Counted from the first letter of the stretch, positions 50,157 through 59,635 are shown. The stretch is DNA of 64,000 bases from Kitasatospora paranensis (GCF_039544005.1 NZ_BAABKV010000001.1:3472001-3536000), one strand, 5' to 3'. The notes: generated from the letters alone by a model not told the origin. Translations and numbers: made by a program.

Positions 50157-51116
50157 TCAAGGCCGGCCGGTGGCGATCGGACGCATCAGCCCGCTGTGCA
50201 CGCCGGGCCGGCGCTGGCCCGGGAGGGGCGCGCCGGGCGGGGCCGCCCGGCGCATCCCGGCCGGGCCCGGCGGCGCCTGGTGCACCTGCGGGGCGTGCGG
50301 CTGTCCGCCGTGCGCCGACGGCTCGGCGGGCGGGCCGAGCGGGGCGAGCGAGATCTGCACGCCGCAGTCGGCCAGCGCGTCGAGCTCGCGGGCGGTCGGG
50401 TCCTGGGCGGCGGCCTGCTCGTCGGTGACCAGCCGGGTGATGCCCTCCGTCGGCACCGTCTGGAACATGGTGTCCGCACCGAGCTTGGTGTGGTCGGCGA
50501 GGACGATCACCTCCGTCGCCGACTGCACCAGGGCACGGTCCACGCTGGCGGACAGCATGTTGGTGGTGGACAGGCCGCGGTCCGCGGTCAGGCCGCTGCC
50601 CGAGACGAAGGCCTTGGTGACCCGCAGCCCGGCCAGCGACTGCTCGGCGCCGCTGCCCACCAGGGCGTAGTTGGAGCCGCGCAGGGTGCCGCCGGTCATC
50701 ACCACCTCCACCCGGTTGGCGTGCGCCAGGGCCTGAGCCACCAGCAGGGAGTTGGTGACCACGGTGAGACCGGGCACCCGGGCGAGCCGGCGGGCCAGCT
50801 CCTGGGTGGTGGTGCCGGCGCCGACGACCACGGCGTCGCCCTCCTCCACCAGGCCGGCGGCCAGGTCGGCGATGGCGCTCTTCTCGGCCGCGGCGAGATG
50901 GGTCTTCTGCGGGTAGCCGGGCTCCCGACTGAAGCCTCCGGGAAGCACCGCCCCGCCGTGCCGGCGGTCGAGCAGCCCTTCGGCCTCCAGGGCCCGCACG
51001 TCCCGGCGGACGGTGACTTCGGAGGTCTGGACGACGCGGGCCAGCTCACGGAGCGACACGGCTCCGTTGGCGCGCACCATTTCGAGGATCAACTGGCGAC
51101 GTTCTGCTGCAAACAC
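50157..51116 (-). CDS. DeoR family transcriptional regulator
   Basis: 319 residues, start ATG 51116 (MFAAERRQLILEMVRANG). The HTH_DeoR domain reads VSLRELARVVQTSEVTVRRDVRALEAEGLLDRRHGGAVLPGG in consecutive pieces. The DeoRC sensor domain has DAVVVGAGTTTQELARRL, VVTNSLLVAQAL and VIVLADHTKLG. The last 60-70 residues are Pro/Gly/His-rich and not part of the usual fold. It resembles the SdrA-type DeoR regulators of Streptomyces development. The position between accA and lpdA does not reveal a target. An inverted repeat just upstream may be an autoregulatory site. Confidence 0.9.
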   Translation of the reverse strand: MFAAERRQLILEMVRANGAVSLRELARVVQTSEVTVRRDVRALEAEGLLDRRHGGAVLPGGFSREPGYPQKTHLAAAEKSAIADLAAGLVEEGDAVVVGAGTTTQELARRLARVPGLTVVTNSLLVAQALAHANRVEVVMTGGTLRGSNYALVGSGAEQSLAGLRVTKAFVSGSGLTADRGLSTTNMLSASVDRALVQSATEVIVLADHTKLGADTMFQTVPTEGITRLVTDEQAAAQDPTARELDALADCGVQISLAPLGPPAEPSAHGGQPHAPQVHQAPPGPAGMRRAAPPGAPLPGQRRPGVHSGLMRPIATGRP

Positions 51117-51130
51117 GGAACCGACGGTAA

Positions 51131-51154
51131 CCTGAATGACCGTCTGCTTTCAGG
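51131..51154 (-). promoter_or_regulatory. Inverted repeat upstream of the DeoR gene
   Basis: CCTGAA (51131-51136) and TTCAGG (51149-51154) are inverted with a 12-base spacer, 15-38 bases before the DeoR-family start codon. DeoR-family operators often contain TTTCA-type half sites, and TGAA/TTTCA occurs here. Autoregulation is a guess. Confidence 0.35.
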
Positions 51155-51303
51155 CGTTTGCGGGTGGTAACGAGAAACGCTCACGTACGAGCGGCGCGCG
51201 ACCGTACAATTCGCGCCTCCGATCGCGGGGCCTGCGCTCGGCCGCCCGGGTGAGACGAAGGGGCGGCCGCCGTGGCGACCGCCCCTCAACTGTCCCCGTC
51301 CGG

Positions 51304-52757
51304 TCAGGAGTCCGAGTCCTCGCGCCGGCGGATGTGCAGCTGCCGGGCGGCCTCGGCGGTCGAACCGGAGAGCGACGGGTACACGGTGAACGCGCTGGCC
51401 ACCTGTTCGACCGTCAAGTTGTTGTCCACGGCGAGCGAGATCGAATGGATGAGTTCGCTGGCGCGCGGCGCGACCACCACGCCACCGACCACGATGCCGG
51501 TGCCGGGGCGGGCGAACAGCTTCACGAAGCCGTCGCGGATGCCCTGCATCTTGGCCCGGGGTTGCCGCGAAGCGGCAGCTTCACCTCGACGGCGTCCATC
51601 TTCCCGCAGGAGACGTCGGCCGCGGTGTAGCCGACGGTGGCGATCTCCGGGTCGGTGAAGACGTTGGAGGCCACGGTCTTCAGGTTGAGCGGCTGCACCG
51701 CGTCGCCGAGCGCGTGGTACATCGCGATCCGGCCCTGCATGGCGGCGACCGAGGCGAGCATGAAGACGCCCGTGCAGTCGCCGGCCGCGTACACCCCGGG
51801 GGCCGAGGTGCGGGAGACCCGGTCGACGGTGATCTGGCCCCAGTCGTTGAGCTTGACCCCGGCCTCCTCCAGGCCGAGGCCCGCGGTGTTGGGGATGGAG
51901 CCGACCGCCATCAGGCAGTGGGTGCCCTCGATGACCGTGCCGTCGGCGAGGGTGACCTCGACCTTGTCGCCGACCCGCTTGGCGCTCTCGGCGCGGGAGC
52001 GGCCCATCACGTTCATGCCGCGGCGGCGGAAGACCTCCTCCAGCACCTCGGCGGCGTCCGGGTCCTCGCCGGGCAGCACCCGGTCGCGGCTGGAGACGAG
52101 CGTGACGTTGGAGCCGAGCGCCTGGTAGGCGCCGGCGAACTCGGCGCCGGTGACGCCGGAGCCGACGACGATCAGCTCGCGCGGCAGCTCGTCCAGGTCG
52201 TAGACCTGCGTCCAGGTGAGGATCCGCTCGCCGTCCGGCTGGGCGTCGGGCAGCTCGCGCGGGTGCACTCCGGTGGCGATCAGCACGGCGTCGGCGCGCA
52301 GCGACTCGCTGCTGCCGTCCTCGCGGTCGACGACGACCTCGCGGGAGCCGTCCACCGCCTGGCCGCCGGCGCCGAGCCGGCCGTTGCCGCGCAGCACGGT
52401 GACGCCCGCGCGGGTGACCGCCTGGGTGATGTCGTGGGACTGCGCGATGGCGAGGCGCTTCACGCGGCGGTTGACCTTGCCGAGGTCGACGCCGACCACC
52501 CGGGCCGCCTGCTCCAGCGGCGGGGTGTCGTCGGCGACGATGATGCCGAGCTCCTCGTAGGAGCTGTCGAAGGTGGTCATCACCTCGGCGGTCGCGATCA
52601 GCGTCTTGGACGGCACGCAGTCCGTCAGCACCGCCGATCCGCCCAGGCCGTCGCGGTCGACGACGGTCACCTCCGCGCCGAGCTGGGCTGCCACCAGGGC
52701 CGCCTCGTATCCGCCGGGTCCGCCACCGATGATCACGATCCGAGTCACGAGCACCAT
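51304..52757 (-). CDS. lpdA: NAD(P)H-quinone reductase of the LpdA/Rv3303c type (frameshifted near 51560)
   Basis: About 484 residues when repaired, start ATG 52757 (MVLVTRIVIIGGGPGGYEAA) or GTG 52748. It is a flavoprotein disulfide reductase fold: GGGPGGYEAALVAAQLGA for FAD, VVGSGVTGAEFAGAYQALG for NAD(P)H, GVYAAGDCTGVFMLASVAAMQGRIA and the C-terminal dimerisation domain. The usual redox CxxxxC is reduced to one Cys (GGSAVLTDCVPSKTL), as in mycobacterial LpdA, so it cannot act as a dithiol reductase. The family reduces quinones and protects against oxidative stress. The frame breaks in a CCCC run, and one added C gives NPRAKMQGIRDGFVKLF and the remaining 85 residues. Confidence 0.9.
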
Positions 52758-52879
52758 TGTCCCGCATGCCGGAACCAAAGCCACGCCGGGGGCGTTGCCA
52801 TCCCCTCACCACCTCCGGACGCGGCGGTGAACGCTCCCCGCACCGGCTCCGGGCAGCGCTCTCCCGTAGGCTGACGCCC

Positions 52880-53315
52880 ATGTCGCTCTACGCCGCGTAC
52901 GCCACGAACCTCGACTCCCGGCAGATGAGCCGGCGGGCCCCGCTCCCCGCTGCGCGGCACGGGCTGGCTGGACGGCTGGCGGCTGACGTTCGGCGGCGAG
53001 CAGCTCGGCTGGGAGGGTTCCCTGGCCACCGTGGTGGAGGACGAGAAGGAGCAGGTCTTCGTCTCGCTCTACGACGTGTCGCCGATGGACGAGGACGGCC
53101 TCGACCGCTGGGAGGGCGTCCAGCTCGGCATCTACCGCAAGATCCGGCTGCGCGCGCACACCCTGGACGGCGACATCCCGGTGTGGACGTACGTGCTCAA
53201 CGACTACGAGGGCGGGCTGCCGGCCGCCCGCTACCTGGGCCTGGTCGCGGACGCCGCGGAGAGCGCCGGCGCCCCCGACGACTACGTCCAGGACCTGCGC
53301 CGCAGGCCCTGCTGA
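52880..53315 (+). CDS. Gamma-glutamylcyclotransferase-like protein (frame break near 52945)
   Basis: About 145 residues when repaired, start ATG 52880 (MSLYAAYATNLDSRQMSRRAP). The N-terminus YAAYATNLD is the substrate-loop motif of the gamma-glutamylcyclotransferase fold. After the break come GTGWLDGWRLTFGGEQLGWEGSLATVVED and YDVSPMDEDGLDRWEGVQLGIYRKIRL, with the conserved acidic catalytic region. The break near 52945 shifts the frame by two missing bases (or one extra): RAPHSPLRG is the expected join. It may act on gamma-glutamyl peptides, but the substrate is unproven. It is divergent from lpdA. Confidence 0.85.
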
Positions 53316-53427
53316 CGGCATCCGGCGGCCCTTCGGAGGATCCTCCGGACCCGGGCGGCGATTTCCGGCCGTTCCCGGTCTTTTCCCCTCATCCTGGTAA
53401 CGATCCGGCGCGTCTTCACGGCTAGGT

Positions 53428-53439
53428 CTACGCGCGTAG
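53428..53439. promoter_or_regulatory. Palindrome CTACGCGCGTAG upstream of purine nucleoside phosphorylase
   Basis: A 12-base perfect palindrome 26-37 bases before the GTG start. A TATCCT -10 box lies at 53452-53457, so the palindrome covers the -35 region. The identical palindrome precedes deoC at 60685-60696. The two genes act in the same nucleoside pathway, which makes this a strong operator candidate. Confidence 0.7.
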
Positions 53440-53464
53440 GCGAATTCTGTCTATCCTCGACCCT

Positions 53465-54286
53465 GTGAACGCATCTCCTCAGTCGGTCGTCTCCGCCGAC
53501 CCCTATGCCGCCGCCCGGGCCGCCGCCGACCGCCTGCGCGAGCTGACCGGTGCCGAGCGCCACGACATCGCCCTCGTGATGGGCTCCGGCTGGGTGCCGG
53601 CCGCCGACGCCCTCGGCGAGACCCTCGCGGAGTTCCCGGTCACCGACCTCCCGGGCTTCCCCGCCCCCGCCGTGGCCGGCCACGCGGGCACCGTCCGCTC
53701 GGTGCGGATCGGCGACAAGCGCGCGCTGATCTTCCTCGGCCGCAACCACTACTACGAGGGCCACGGCGTCGCCACCGTCGTCCATGGCGTGCGGACCGCG
53801 GCCGCCGCGGGCTGCGGCGTCATCGTCCTCACCAACGGCTGCGGCGGTCTGCGCGAGGGCTGGACGCCCGGCCAGCCCGTCCTGATCAGCGACCACATCA
53901 ACCTCACCGCCGACTCGCCGATCGTCGGCGCCAACTTCGTCGACCTCACCGACCTCTACTCCAAGCGGCTGCGCGCGCTGTGCCGCGAGGTCGACCCGAC
54001 CCTCGACGAGGCCGTCTACGTCCAGTTCCGCGGCCCGCACTACGAGACCCCGGCCGAGGTCAACATGGCCCGGGTGATCGGCGGCGAGCTGGTCGGCATG
54101 TCGACCACCCTGGAGGCCATCGCCGCCCGCGAGGCCGGCGCCGAGGTGCTCGGCATCTCCCTGGTCACCAACCTGGCCGCGGGCATCACCGGCGAGCCGC
54201 TCAACCACGCCGAGGTGCTGGAGGCCGGCAAGGCCAGCGCCGAGCGGATGGGCGCGCTGCTGGCGAAGGTCCTTGAGCGGATCTGA
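53465..54286 (+). CDS. Purine nucleoside phosphorylase (class II, trimeric type)
   Basis: 273 residues, GTG start at 53465, probably leaderless given TATCCT eight bases upstream. Class II PNP motifs: [18 protein letters not shown] (phosphate loop), [63 protein letters not shown] and [26 protein letters not shown]. It splits purine ribo- and deoxyribonucleosides to base and pentose-1-phosphate. Next downstream on the same strand is a phosphopentomutase-like gene, separated by a terminator hairpin. Confidence 0.94.
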   Translation: MNASPQSVVSADPYAAARAAADRLRELTGAERHDIALVMGSGWVPAADALGETLAEFPVTDLPGFPAPAVAGHAGTVRSVRIGDKRALIFLGRNHYYEGHGVATVVHGVRTAAAAGCGVIVLTNGCGGLREGWTPGQPVLISDHINLTADSPIVGANFVDLTDLYSKRLRALCREVDPTLDEAVYVQFRGPHYETPAEVNMARVIGGELVGMSTTLEAIAAREAGAEVLGISLVTNLAAGITGEPLNHAEVLEAGKASAERMGALLAKVLERI

Positions 54287-54314
54287 GCCCGTTCTGACGC
54301 AGAATCGGTAGACG

Positions 54315-54353
54315 GCCGGGCGGGCGGCACCCCCACGGGTCCGCCCGCCCGGC
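54315..54353 (+). terminator. Hairpin after purine nucleoside phosphorylase gene
   Basis: GCCGGGCGGGCGG (54315-54327) pairs perfectly with CCGCCCGCCCGGC (54341-54353), 28 bases after the stop codon and 34 before the next start on the same strand. It may terminate or attenuate between the two genes. Confidence 0.7.
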
Positions 54354-54387
54354 CCGTCGGCCCCCATCCTCACCTGGAGCTCGCAGC

Positions 54388-56090
54388 ATGGCGCATGCAC
54401 ACACCGACGACCTCCTCAGCCGGGCCCGGGCCTGGGTCGCCGAGGACCCGGACCCGCAGACCCGGGACGAGCTCTCCGCGATGCTCGCCGCCGCCGAGGG
54501 CCCGACGCCGAGTCCGGCGAGCGGATCGCCTGGTCCCGGCTGGCCGAACGGTTCTCCGGCCGTCTCCAGTTCGGCACCGCCGGGCTGCGCGGCGAACTCG
54601 GCGCCGGTCCGATGCGGATGAACCGCGCCGTCGTCATCCGCGCCGCCGCCGGCCTCGCCGCGTACGTGCGCAACCACCCCGAGCTGGGCGACCTCGTCGT
54701 GGTCGGCTACGACGCCCGCCACAAGTCGTACGACTTCGCCCGGGACACCGCCGCCGCGGTGGTCGGCGCCGGGCTGCGCGCCGCGCTCCTGCCCCGCGCC
54801 CTGCCCACCCCGGTGCTCGCCTTCGCCGTCCGCCACCTCGGCGCCGCGGCCGGGGTGACCGTCACCGCCAGCCACAACCCGCCGCAGGACAACGGCTACA
54901 AGGTCTACCTGGGCGACGGCTCGCAGATCGTCCCGCCCGCCGACGCCGACATCGCCGCCGAGATCGACGCGATCGGCTCGCTCGCCGACGTCCCGCTCGC
55001 CCGGAGCGGCTGGGAGGTGCTCGGCGACGACGTCGTCGAGGCCTACCTGGACCGCGCCGTGACCGTCCTCGACCCGGGCGGCCCGCGCGACCTCGACGTG
55101 GTCTACACCCCGCTGCACGGCGTGGGCCGCGACGTGCTGCTCGCCGCCTTCAAGCAGGCCGGCTTCCCGGCCCCCACCGTCGTCGCCGAACAGGCCGAGC
55201 CCGACCCGGACTTCCCGACCGTGGCCTTCCCCAACCCGGAGGAGCCCGGCGCGATGGACCTCGCGTTCCGCACCGCCGGCGCCGTCGGCCCGGACATCGT
55301 GATCGCCAACGACCCGGACGCCGACCGCTGCGCGGTGGCCGTCCCCGTCACGGGCAACGGCGGCTGGCGGATGCTGCGCGGCGACGACGTCGGCGCGCTG
55401 CTCGGCGCCGCCCTGGTCGCCAAGCGGGCCACCGGCACCTTCGCCACCACCATCGTCTCCTCCACCCTGCTCGGCCGGATCGCCGAGGCCGCGGACCTCG
55501 GGTACGCCGAGACGCTCACCGGCTTCAAGTGGATCTCCCGCGCGGACGGCCTGCGGTACGGCTACGAGGAGGCGCTCGGCTACTGCGTCGACCCGGACGG
55601 CGTCCGCGACAAGGACGGCATCACCGCCGCGCTGCTGGTCGCCGAGCTCGCCGCCGCCCTCAAGCGGACCGGCCGCACGCTGGTCGACCTGCTGGACGAC
55701 CTGGCGCTGGAGCACGGCCTGCACGCCACCGACCAGCTCTCCGCCCGGGTCGAGGACCTGTCGCTGATCGCCGACGCCATGCAGCGGCTGCGCGAGAACC
55801 CGCCGACCCGGCTCGCCGGGCTGCGCGTCACCGCCGCCGACGACCTGACCGCCGGCTCCGCGGACCTCCCGCCGACCGACGGCCTGCGGTACCGGCTGTC
55901 CGGCGAGGGCGTCCGCTCCGCCCGGATCGTCGTCCGTCCCTCCGGCACCGAGCCCAAGCTCAAGTGCTACCTGGAGGTCGTGCTGCCGGTCGCGAGCGCC
56001 GCCGAACTGGCCGGCACCCGGGAGCGCGCCACCGCCCTGCTGGACGGCATCAAGCGCGACCTCGCGGCCGCCGCGGGCATCCCCGCCTGA
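54388..56090 (+). CDS. Phospho-sugar mutase of the PGM2/phosphopentomutase type (frameshifted near 54505)
   Basis: About 567 residues when repaired, start ATG 54388. The frame breaks near 54505, and one added base gives GPDAESGERIAWSRLAERF. Phosphohexomutase superfamily motifs: LQFGTAGLRGELGAGP MRMNRA in two parts, the catalytic Ser loop VTVTASHNPPQDNGYKVYL, the metal-binding ANDPDADRCA, GFKWISRADG and the phosphate loop VRPSGTEPKLK. TASHNPPQDNGYKVYLGDG is characteristic of the PGM2 subgroup, which in other organisms is a phosphopentomutase. Between the nucleoside phosphorylase and deoC genes, conversion of (deoxy)ribose-1-P to 5-P is the natural role. Phosphomannomutase activity is the alternative. 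Confidence 0.88.
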
Positions 56091-56115
56091 TCCCGCACGG
56101 GCCCGACCTGCCCAT

Positions 56116-56166
56116 GCGAAAGGGCCCGCACCCACCCGGACGAACCGGGGGTGCGGGCCCTTTCGC
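56116..56166. terminator. Strong bidirectional terminator
   Basis: GCGAAAGGGCCCGCACCC (56116-56133) pairs with GGGTGCGGGCCCTTTCGC (56149-56166), an 18-bp stem with A/U-rich ends. It lies between the convergent phospho-sugar mutase and PH-domain genes. Confidence 0.9.
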
Positions 56167-56214
56167 GTGTCCCGCCGCGCCGTCGCAGCGCCTGCGGCAG
56201 CGGGGCGGGCGGGC

Positions 56215-56859
56215 TCAGCCCGTCACGATCAGCGTGATCAGCGCGGCCAGTCCCAGCAACGTCGGCACGATCACCCACCAGCACCACCGGACGTCGACCC
56301 CGCCGGCCGCGGCCGGCACCCCGGCCTGCCGCTCCGCCGTCTCCTTGAGCTCCGCCACCACCTGGTCGGACCAGGCCCGGGTCGGGTCCGACTGGCCCGG
56401 CTTCAGCTTGAGCTCCGGCTCGCCGGCCGCCCGCGCCCGCACCGCCCTCCGGTTGGCGCTCTTGCGCTGCCGCAGCGACACCGGCACCGCCCAGACCTGG
56501 TACTTGCGGCCGCCGGCGAACAGCTCCACCGAGTAGCCCGAGCGCAGGTCCTCCACCGCGGCCCACGGCGCGACCACGGTGCGCAGCGGGTTGCGGACCT
56601 TCAGGCGCCGCTCGTTGGCGTAGACGGCGGGCCGCAGGGTGTAGGCGATCACCGGGAGGCAGAAGACCGGTGCGGCGGCCAGCGCCACCCACGGGGTGCG
56701 GCCGGTGCCGGAGACGAGGGCGTCGCCGATCAGCCAGCCGGCCACGGCCAGCAGCAGGACGCCGGAGATGATGCCGGGGCCGGAGCGGTAGACGCGGTCG
56801 GCGTACTTCGGCTCGGAGGCGGCGGAGCCCGGGTCGGGCGTGCCGTCGGATTCGGTCAT
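56215..56859 (-). CDS. PH domain-containing membrane protein
   Basis: 214 residues, start ATG 56859. Two membrane helices (IISGVLLLAVAGWLIG and WVALAAAPVFCLPVIAYTL) precede a bacterial PH-like domain (YANERRLKVRNPLRTVVAPWAAVEDLRSG and ELFAGGRKYQVWAVPVSL). A charged linker and a C-terminal span (WVIVPTLLGLAALITLIV) follow. PH domains of this type are widespread in actinobacterial membrane proteins without known function. It lies downstream of the ABC exporter genes on the same strand, with a 91-base gap. Confidence 0.85.
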   Translation of the reverse strand: MTESDGTPDPGSAASEPKYADRVYRSGPGIISGVLLLAVAGWLIGDALVSGTGRTPWVALAAAPVFCLPVIAYTLRPAVYANERRLKVRNPLRTVVAPWAAVEDLRSGYSVELFAGGRKYQVWAVPVSLRQRKSANRRAVRARAAGEPELKLKPGQSDPTRAWSDQVVAELKETAERQAGVPAAAGGVDVRWCWWVIVPTLLGLAALITLIVTG

Positions 56860-56950
56860 GGGGACGATTCTGCCCCACGCCCCCCGCCCCTCCCGTCGAC
56901 CCCCGCCCCGTCCGGCACGGCGTCGGCGGACGGCGGCCGCGCCCGGGCCC

Positions 56951-57688
56951 TCAGGCCGTCCGGCGGCGCAGGGTGGCGGCGCCCAGCCCGAGCGCGAGCA
57001 GCGCCGATCCCCCGATCACCGCGAGATCCCGGAGGACCTCGCCGCCGACCCCGCTCTGCACGGTGAGCCGGGTCATCGCGTCCACCGCGTACGACAGCGG
57101 CAGCACGTCGGAGGCCCAGCGCAGCACGTCGGCCATCTGCGCGCGCGGCACGAACAGCCCGCAGAGCAGGAACTGCGGCAGCAGCACGGCCGGCAGGAAC
57201 TGCACGGCCTGGAACTCGGTCGCGGCGAACGCGGAGACCAGGAGGCCGAGCGCCATGCCGAGCAGGCCGTCGCCGACCGCGACGGCGAACAGCAGCCAGG
57301 TCGGCCCCGCGACGTCCAGGCCGAGCAGGCCGATGGTGAGCGCCGACGCCAGCGCCGCCTGGACGAGCGCGACCAGGCCGAACGCGAGGGCGTAGCCGAG
57401 CAGCAGGTCGAGCCGGCCCAGCGGCATGGTGAGCAGCCGCTCCAGCGTGCCGGTGGTCCGCTCGCGAAGCATGGCCACCGAGGTGACCAGGAACATCACC
57501 ATCAGCGGGAAGATCCCGAGCAGTGCGGGGCCGATCCGGTCGAAGGTCTGCGGCTGCCCGTCGAACATGTACTTCAGCAGGGTGAGCAGCACGCACGGCA
57601 CGACCAGCAGCAGCGCGATGGTCCGCGGGTCGTGGCGGAGCTGGGCGAGGACCCGGCGGGCGGTGGCGAGGGTGCGGTGCAGGTTCAT
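56951..57688 (-). CDS. ABC-2 type exporter permease
   Basis: 245 residues, start ATG 57688. Six membrane spans in ABC-2 order: TIALLLVVPCVLLTLL, GIFPLMVMFLVTSVAMLRERTTGTLERLLTMPLG with the conserved RERxxGTLE loop, LLGYALAFGLVALVQAAL, LLFAVAVGDGLLGMALGLLVSAF, QFLPAVLLPQFLLCGLFVP and VIGGSALLALGLG. The start overlaps the ATPase stop as ATGA. With the ATPase it exports an unknown compound, perhaps a drug or lipid. A TetR-type regulator is encoded nearby. Confidence 0.92.
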   Translation of the reverse strand: MNLHRTLATARRVLAQLRHDPRTIALLLVVPCVLLTLLKYMFDGQPQTFDRIGPALLGIFPLMVMFLVTSVAMLRERTTGTLERLLTMPLGRLDLLLGYALAFGLVALVQAALASALTIGLLGLDVAGPTWLLFAVAVGDGLLGMALGLLVSAFAATEFQAVQFLPAVLLPQFLLCGLFVPRAQMADVLRWASDVLPLSYAVDAMTRLTVQSGVGGEVLRDLAVIGGSALLALGLGAATLRRRTA

Positions 57689-58437
57689 CGCGGGCTCTTC
57701 TCGGGCACGGCGCCGGCGGCGACCAGGGTGAGGAAGGCGCTGTCGATGTCGGCGGCGCCGGTGGCGTCGAGCAGCGCCTGCGGGGTGTCGTGGGCGAGCA
57801 GTCGGCCCTCGCGCATCAGCAGCAGCCGGTCGCAGCGGGTGGCCTCGTCCATGACGTGGCTGGAGACCAGCAGGGTGGCGCCGCCGTCGGCGAGCCCCCG
57901 GAAGAGCCGCCACAGGTCCTGGCGGAGCACCGGGTCGAGGCCGACGGTCGGCTCGTCGAGGATCAGCAGTTCGGGGGTGCCGAGCAGGGCGGCGGCGAGC
58001 GAGACCCGGGCCCGCTGGCCGCCGGAGAGGCGGGCGACGGTGTCGTCCTCGTGCCCGGCGAGGCCGACCTGCTCGACGACGCGGGCCGGGTCCGTCCTCG
58101 GTGCGCCGAGGACGGCGGCGAAGTAGGCGAGGTTCTCGGTGACGGTGAGGTCGCCGTAGACGGAGGGCGCCTGGGTGACGTACCCGACCCGGTGGCGCAG
58201 GGCGGCGGCGCCGGCCGGGTGACCGAGGACCTCGACGGTGCCGCCGGCCGTCCGCTGCACGCCGACGACCGCCCGGAGCAGCGTGGTCTTGCCGCAGCCG
58301 CTGGGGCCCAGCAGCCCGGTGACCGAGCCGCGGGGGACGTCGAGGTCGAGTGCGTGCAGGACGGGGCGGCCGCCGCGGACGACGGTGAGCCCGTCGATCC
58401 GGATCGCGGGGGCTGTCCCCGCCGTGTAATTCATCAT
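57685..58437 (-). CDS. ABC exporter ATPase
   Basis: 250 residues, start ATG 58437. Walker A GPSGCGKTT, Q-loop YVTQAPSVYGDLTVTENLAYF, signature LSGGQRARVSLAAALLG, Walker B LLILDEPTVGLDP and H-loop LLVSSHVMDEATRCDRLLLM are intact. The C-terminus is of the drug-export (NodI/DrrA-like) kind. It is coupled to its permease. A start ATGATG lies a few bases from the divergent SUKH-like gene region, so a shared divergent promoter is likely. Confidence 0.94.
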   Translation of the reverse strand: MMNYTAGTAPAIRIDGLTVVRGGRPVLHALDLDVPRGSVTGLLGPSGCGKTTLLRAVVGVQRTAGGTVEVLGHPAGAAALRHRVGYVTQAPSVYGDLTVTENLAYFAAVLGAPRTDPARVVEQVGLAGHEDDTVARLSGGQRARVSLAAALLGTPELLILDEPTVGLDPVLRQDLWRLFRGLADGGATLLVSSHVMDEATRCDRLLLMREGRLLAHDTPQALLDATGAADIDSAFLTLVAAGAVPEKSPR

Positions 58438-58512
58438 GTGATGAGTTTTGCGTCGCGGGCCACGGCCGTCAAGGCCATGGACAACATCGGCGGGTGCCGC
58501 CAGGGTGGGCCG

Positions 58513-59005
58513 GTGACCTCACCGGACGCCCCCGTGGACCCTGCCGAGCCCGCCGACACCGTGCGCGGTCTGCGACTGCCGCAGCTGCTGCTCGACCTGA
58601 TCGCCGACGGCCGGTGGCGGCAGCCCGCCGACGACGTCCTCGCCGCGGCCGTGCCCTGGTTCGAGGACCCGTTGGACCTGCTGACCGACGTGGCGGCGAT
58701 CCGGCGCCAGTCGCGTTCACTGGACGACCTCGGCGGCGCCGACCTGGGCCCGCTGTTCCGCCAGACCCCCGGCAGCACCGCCGCCGCCGCGGTCGAACTC
58801 CCTGGCTCGACACCGAACAGGCCGTGCTGCTCGCCGTCTGCCGGCACGCGGGCGACGACGTGGCCATCGCCCTCGACTACCGCACCGGCCCCGACGGGCC
58901 GCGGGTCGTCGGCAGCGACATCTGGACGGACCCGCGCGCGTACACCTGGCGGGTGGCCGCCCCTCCTTCCCGGCCTTCGCCTCGGCCCTGGGACTGGTGC
59001 CCTGA
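58513..59005 (+). CDS. SUKH (SMI1/KNR4)-like protein (two frameshifts)
   Basis: About 164 residues when repaired, start GTG 58513 with AGGGTGGG upstream. An in-frame ATG at 58441 is possible but very near the divergent ATPase start. The repaired sequence has LRLPQLLLDLIADGRWRQP, PWFEDPLDLL, then WLDTEQAVLLAVCRHAGDDVAIALDYRTG, VVGSDIWTDPRAYTWRV and APSFPAFASALGL. Two single-base losses, near 58798 and 58968, interrupt it. The acidic pattern, the DxxxAxDYR strand and the terminal FxxFxxxLGL resemble SUKH-superfamily proteins, which act as immunity proteins or structural partners. No toxin gene is visible nearby. Confidence 0.65.
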
Positions 59006-59026
59006 GCGCGGCGGCCGGGCCCCGGG

Positions 59027-59635
59027 TCAGTCCTGACCGAGACAGCCCTGCAGGGAGCGGGCCAGCAACGGCAGCAGCTCGTCCGGGGAGGCGGAGGCGA
59101 GCGGCTCGACGGCGATCACGTAGCGGGCCAGGGCGAGGCCGATCACCTGGGACATCGCCAGTTCGACCCGGAGCTGCGGCACGTCCAGCCCGGCCGCGAC
59201 CCCGGTGACCACCTCCGCGACCATGAAGCCGCGCATCAGACCGGCGACCTCCTCGGAGGCCGCGGCCGTGCGGAGCACCGCGAGCAGCCGGTCCCGTACG
59301 GTCGGCTGCTCCCAGAGACCGAGGACGAGCCGGGCCAGCCGCTCCCCGACCGCGTCGCGATCGCCCTCCAGCACCCGGGCGACCAGCAGCCGCGGGTCGA
59401 TCGGGAACTCCAGCGCGGCCAGGAAGAGCTTGTCCTTGCTGCCGAAGTAGTGGTGCAGCAGCGCCGCGTCCACCCCGGCAGCCCGCGCGATCGCCCGCAT
59501 GCTCGCCTTCTGGTACCCCCGCGCGGCGAACTCTGCGCGCGCCGCCTCCAGCACCGTGCGCCGGGTGTCGGCGCTGCCGGGACGGCGGCCGGTCTTCTTG
59601 CGGGGCGCGGGCTGGCGGTCTGCTGCGGCGGTCAC
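59027..59635 (-). CDS. TetR family transcriptional regulator
   Basis: 202 residues, start ATG 59635. TetR HTH: TRRTVLEAARAEFAARGYQKASMRAIARAAGVDAALLHHYFGSKDKLF in consecutive pieces. The C-terminal all-helical ligand domain (VLRTAAASEEVAGLMRGF and IGLALARYVIAVEPLAS) is of the DUF1956/TetR_C type. It is encoded close to the ABC-2 exporter on the same strand, with the small SUKH-like gene in between, so it is a natural candidate repressor for the exporter. Confidence 0.92.
   Translation of the reverse strand: MTAAADRQPAPRKKTGRRPGSADTRRTVLEAARAEFAARGYQKASMRAIARAAGVDAALLHHYFGSKDKLFLAALEFPIDPRLLVARVLEGDRDAVGERLARLVLGLWEQPTVRDRLLAVLRTAAASEEVAGLMRGFMVAEVVTGVAAGLDVPQLRVELAMSQVIGLALARYVIAVEPLASASPDELLPLLARSLQGCLGQD

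Noticed and set aside
48234..51170. A 978-codon plus-strand frame over accA and the DeoR gene
   Set aside because: It is a shifted reading of accA with Arg/Gly-rich low complexity, and runs antisense through the DeoR gene.
58441..58512. ATG 58441 as start of the SUKH-like protein
   Set aside because: It lies only a few bases from the divergent ATPase start, leaving no room for a promoter and ribosome site. GTG 58513 has AGGGTGGG upstream.
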